A DNA stretch of 6,632 nt from Microbacteriaceae bacterium. GTDB taxonomy: Bacteria; Actinomycetota; Actinomycetes; Actinomycetales; Microbacteriaceae. Below, piece by piece: positions 4,988 through 6,632 of the stretch. The DNA is taken from contig JAJAZI010000154.1 of NCBI GenBank assembly GCA_026785785.1, positions 1-6,632 on the forward strand. Reading direction: 5' to 3'. The notes below the pieces were generated by a model. It did not search any database. It had not been told where the DNA came from and saw only the letters and a program-made list of their open reading frames with translations. The position numbers were made by a program, and so were the translations under genes. How positions within the stretch are numbered: position 1 is the stretch's first letter; every line of letters begins with the position of its first letter.

Positions 4988-6286
4988 TCAGAAGGAGCGG
5001 GTGAGCCCCACCGCCTCGGCGAGAAGGACGCCCGCATCGAGTGCGCCAGTGACGGTCGCGGCATCCGCGCGCTGGGCGAGCAGGAAGATGAGCACGATAG
5101 CCAGCGCGACGACCAGCACGATGCCGACGAGCAGCAGGATCTTTTGCGTGCGCGAGGACGAGGCCTTCGTGCTGGCTTCGCGATTCGCAACCGACTGGGC
5201 GCGACCGGCCACAGCGGGGCTATCGACCGTGGGCACTACCGGCACATCGAAGCGTGCCGTGCCTGTGGCGCGAACGGGATCGGCTGCGCCGGAAACCTCC
5301 GGCGGGACGACGGGGAAGGCGGGGGTCAACGGCGCGCGTGCCTGCGGCGTGAACGGCGCGAGGGGGTCGACGAGGTCGTCGATTCCGTCATCGTGGGGTT
5401 CGTCCACACCCGCCTGGGCTGGGGTGCTGTCATCGCGGGTCGCCGCCTCGCGTGCGGCCTCCTCGAGGGCCGCGACCTCGCGCGCCGCGCGCCGCGGCGA
5501 TGGGGCGTCGAGAACCTCTGCAATCGACATGGCGCTGCCCGTCGCGCCATCTGCCTGGGTGGTGTCGGCCTGGGGCTGGGCTGCGGATAGCGGCTCGGCG
5601 AGCGCCTCGCTGTCGCGCTGCGCCGTGCGCGAGATCGCGGGCGGCGGCGGATAGAACGGGCGGGCGGGCTGCGTGGGCGCGGCGGCGGCGGCAGCAGACA
5701 CTGGCGCTGCAGCTGCAGCTGCAGCGGCAGCGGCAGACACTGGCGCGGCAGCTGCAGCGGCAGGCAGTGGCGCCGATGGGGCGGCGTCGTTCGGGGCGAT
5801 TGCGGGCCGCGCAGCCACGGGCGCGACCGGGCCTGCAGCCGACAACTCTGGCGCGGAGCCGGTCGCGTCGGGATCAGCCGCTGTCGGAGCGGTGGGTTGC
5901 TCGGCCTTCGGGGCGGGGAAGAACGAGGCTGGAACTACCGCGTCGGGCTCACGCTCGCTCGGGGTCGCCCCTGCTCCTGGTGCCGGCTGCGCGACTGGTT
6001 CGGCTGGGCTGCCGGTCGGTCGCAACCCCCACGTGAAGGGTACTTCGGGCGTGGAGACGGGGGAACCCTCGCGGCGCACCGGCTCGGGCATGGAGCCGGT
6101 AGTGGCGCGTTCGGGGCCACCCTTCGGCGCGTCGGGAGCGTTCGGAGCGGTCCCGGCGGTCGGCGCGGTCGAATCGACGGCGTCGGCATCCGCGGCATCC
6201 GTTCCCGCGTTCTCGTCGTCCAGGTCGTCGTCGTCGCTGAACTGGGCCGTCAGCCAGTCGGGGGAGTCCTGATCATGTCGGTTCAT
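4988..6286 (-). CDS. Ala/Pro-rich single-pass membrane protein of unknown function
   Basis: The 432-residue product is not recognised as a characterised family. It starts with a short acidic segment (DDDDLDDE at 18-25), then runs to about residue 380 as low-complexity Ala/Pro/Thr sequence that is probably disordered, with a poly-Ala repeat tract at 176-203. A short Ala/Glu/Arg-rich stretch at about 265-285 could be helical. Residues 382-404 form one clear membrane helix, preceded by basic residues (K374, R379, K382), so the N-terminus is predicted to be cytoplasmic and the last 28 residues outside. The ATG at 6286 overlaps the pyrE stop as ATGA, with only a weak GGA upstream, which suggests translational coupling to pyrE. 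The 118-bp gap after its stop probably separates it from the protease gene. Reading frames on the plus strand here are also long, but the coupling and the membrane helix favour the minus frame. Confidence 0.8.
   Translation of the reverse strand: MNRHDQDSPDWLTAQFSDDDDLDDENAGTDAADADAVDSTAPTAGTAPNAPDAPKGGPERATTGSMPEPVRREGSPVSTPEVPFTWGLRPTGSPAEPVAQPAPGAGATPSEREPDAVVPASFFPAPKAEQPTAPTAADPDATGSAPELSAAGPVAPVAARPAIAPNDAAPSAPLPAAAAAAPVSAAAAAAAAAAPVSAAAAAAPTQPARPFYPPPPAISRTAQRDSEALAEPLSAAQPQADTTQADGATGSAMSIAEVLDAPSPRRAAREVAALEEAAREAATRDDSTPAQAGVDEPHDDGIDDLVDPLAPFTPQARAPLTPAFPVVPPEVSGAADPVRATGTARFDVPVVPTVDSPAVAGRAQSVANREASTKASSSRTQKILLLVGIVLVVALAIVLIFLLAQRADAATVTGALDAGVLLAEAVGLTRSF
5678..5773 (-). repeat. 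Poly-Ala coding repeat tract (APVS-Ala n)
   Basis: Residues 176-203 read as Ala runs of 6, 10 and 6 separated by Pro-Val-Ser. At DNA level the plus-strand unit GCAGACACTGGCGC occurs at 5694-5707 and 5733-5746, and a degenerate copy at 5760-5773 encodes APLPA. The spacings are 39 and 27 bp, whole codons, and between them lie GCTGCA/GCGGCA runs. This is typical of slippage-driven in-frame expansion. Confidence 0.8.
6283..6286 (-). promoter_or_regulatory. ATGA stop/start overlap of pyrE and the membrane protein gene
   Basis: On the minus strand the four bases ATGA hold the start ATG (6286-6284) of the Ala/Pro-rich protein and the TGA stop (6285-6283) of pyrE. Overlaps of this kind usually mean the two genes share one mRNA and that ribosomes ending the first gene restart on the second. 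Confidence 0.8.
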
Positions 6287-6632
6287 CCGTCGAGTCCAAG
6301 GTCTGCGAGGCCTATCGCGGAGTAATACGGATGGCCCGCGGCCTCGATAATCTCTTTGGCGCCGGTGTTGCGGTCGACGACGACGGCAACGGCCACGACG
6401 ATCGCGCCGACTTTCTTGAGCGCGGCGATTGCGGCAAGCGGGGAGCCCCCGGTAGTGGAGGTGTCCTCGAGCACGATGACGCGCTTGCCCTCGAGGTCGG
6501 GGCCCTCGACCTGCTTGCCCCGGCCGTGATCCTTGGGCTCCTTGCGCACAACGAACGCGTCATAGGCGAGCCCGCGAGCGGCGCCCTGATGCAGGATGGC
6601 GGCGGCGACGGGGTCAGCCCCCATAGTCATTC
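6283..6632 (-). CDS. pyrE: Orotate phosphoribosyltransferase, C-terminal part (gene runs off the window)
   Basis: This enzyme joins orotate to PRPP to make orotidine 5'-monophosphate, the fifth step of pyrimidine synthesis in the cytoplasm. About 115 C-terminal residues are visible; the family is usually about 180-215 long, so roughly the first third lies beyond position 6632. Seen in order are GADPVA, the flexible catalytic-loop region VRKEPKDHGRG, and the PRPP-binding motif VLEDTSTTGGS at about 6433-6480, where the paired Glu-Asp and Thr-Thr-Gly-Gly-Ser are intact. The VAVVVDRNTGA strand is also typical of OPRT. The internal ATG at 6630 is most likely not the start, because conserved N-terminal parts of the fold are missing from it. 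The gene overlaps the next one by four bases. Confidence 0.93.
   Translation of the reverse strand, partial: MTMGADPVAAAILHQGAARGLAYDAFVVRKEPKDHGRGKQVEGPDLEGKRVIVLEDTSTTGGSPLAAIAALKKVGAIVVAVAVVVDRNTGAKEIIEAAGHPYYSAIGLADLGLDG

Noticed and set aside
4950..4990. Terminator for the pyrE unit just after the stop at 4988
   Set aside because: A small GACC-GTGC-GGTC stem exists on the minus strand but it overlaps the stop codon and has no T-tract, so I do not call it.
5673..6272. Plus-strand Ala/Gly-rich frame opposite the membrane protein gene
   Set aside because: It comes from the reverse reading of a low-complexity GC-rich tract. The minus frame has an ATGA overlap with pyrE and a clear membrane helix.

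Overview
The window is high-GC DNA with dense, mostly minus-strand coding. Features of the proteins and DNA suggest an actinobacterium, and Microbacteriaceae is plausible: tandem cell-wall-binding (CWB2) repeats, Ig-like 'PTISGT...GTWSP' modules, start codons set right behind -10-like hexamers, and a long Ala/Pro-rich one-pass membrane protein. The family-level placement is an inference from style, not from a marker gene. No tRNA, rRNA, insertion sequence, CRISPR array or phage gene was seen.

Layout. (1) 26-925, minus: a seven-helix TerC-family membrane protein. (2) 926-1017: a 92-bp divergent intergenic region with -10-like hexamers exactly 6 nt before both start codons. (3) 1018-1848, plus: a NagD-like HAD-IIA phosphatase with all four HAD motifs. 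It converges, with a 30-bp gap, on (4) 1879-4869, minus: a 996-residue secreted protein with a signal peptide, propeptide-like region, metzincin-type zinc protease domain, two Ig-like repeats and three CWB2 repeats. (5) 4870-4987: a 118-bp intergenic region with a candidate minus-strand promoter, a short inverted repeat and a hairpin plus T-tract that points the 'wrong' way for both neighbours. (6) 4988-6286, minus: an Ala/Pro-rich protein with a poly-Ala repeat tract and one C-terminal membrane helix. Its ATG overlaps the stop of (7) 6283 to the window end, minus: the C-terminal part of orotate phosphoribosyltransferase (pyrE).

Functional picture. pyrE (pyrimidine synthesis) and the Ala/Pro-rich protein appear to be one translationally coupled unit. 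The protease is probably transcribed separately from a promoter in its own upstream gap and acts outside the cell, held to the wall by its CWB2 repeats. TerC and the HAD phosphatase are divergent single genes. Nothing here makes a convincing new multi-gene system. The points most worth a second look are the cell-wall-anchored metzincin with a changed zinc motif, the paired possibly leaderless starts, and the backward-facing terminator-like hairpin.
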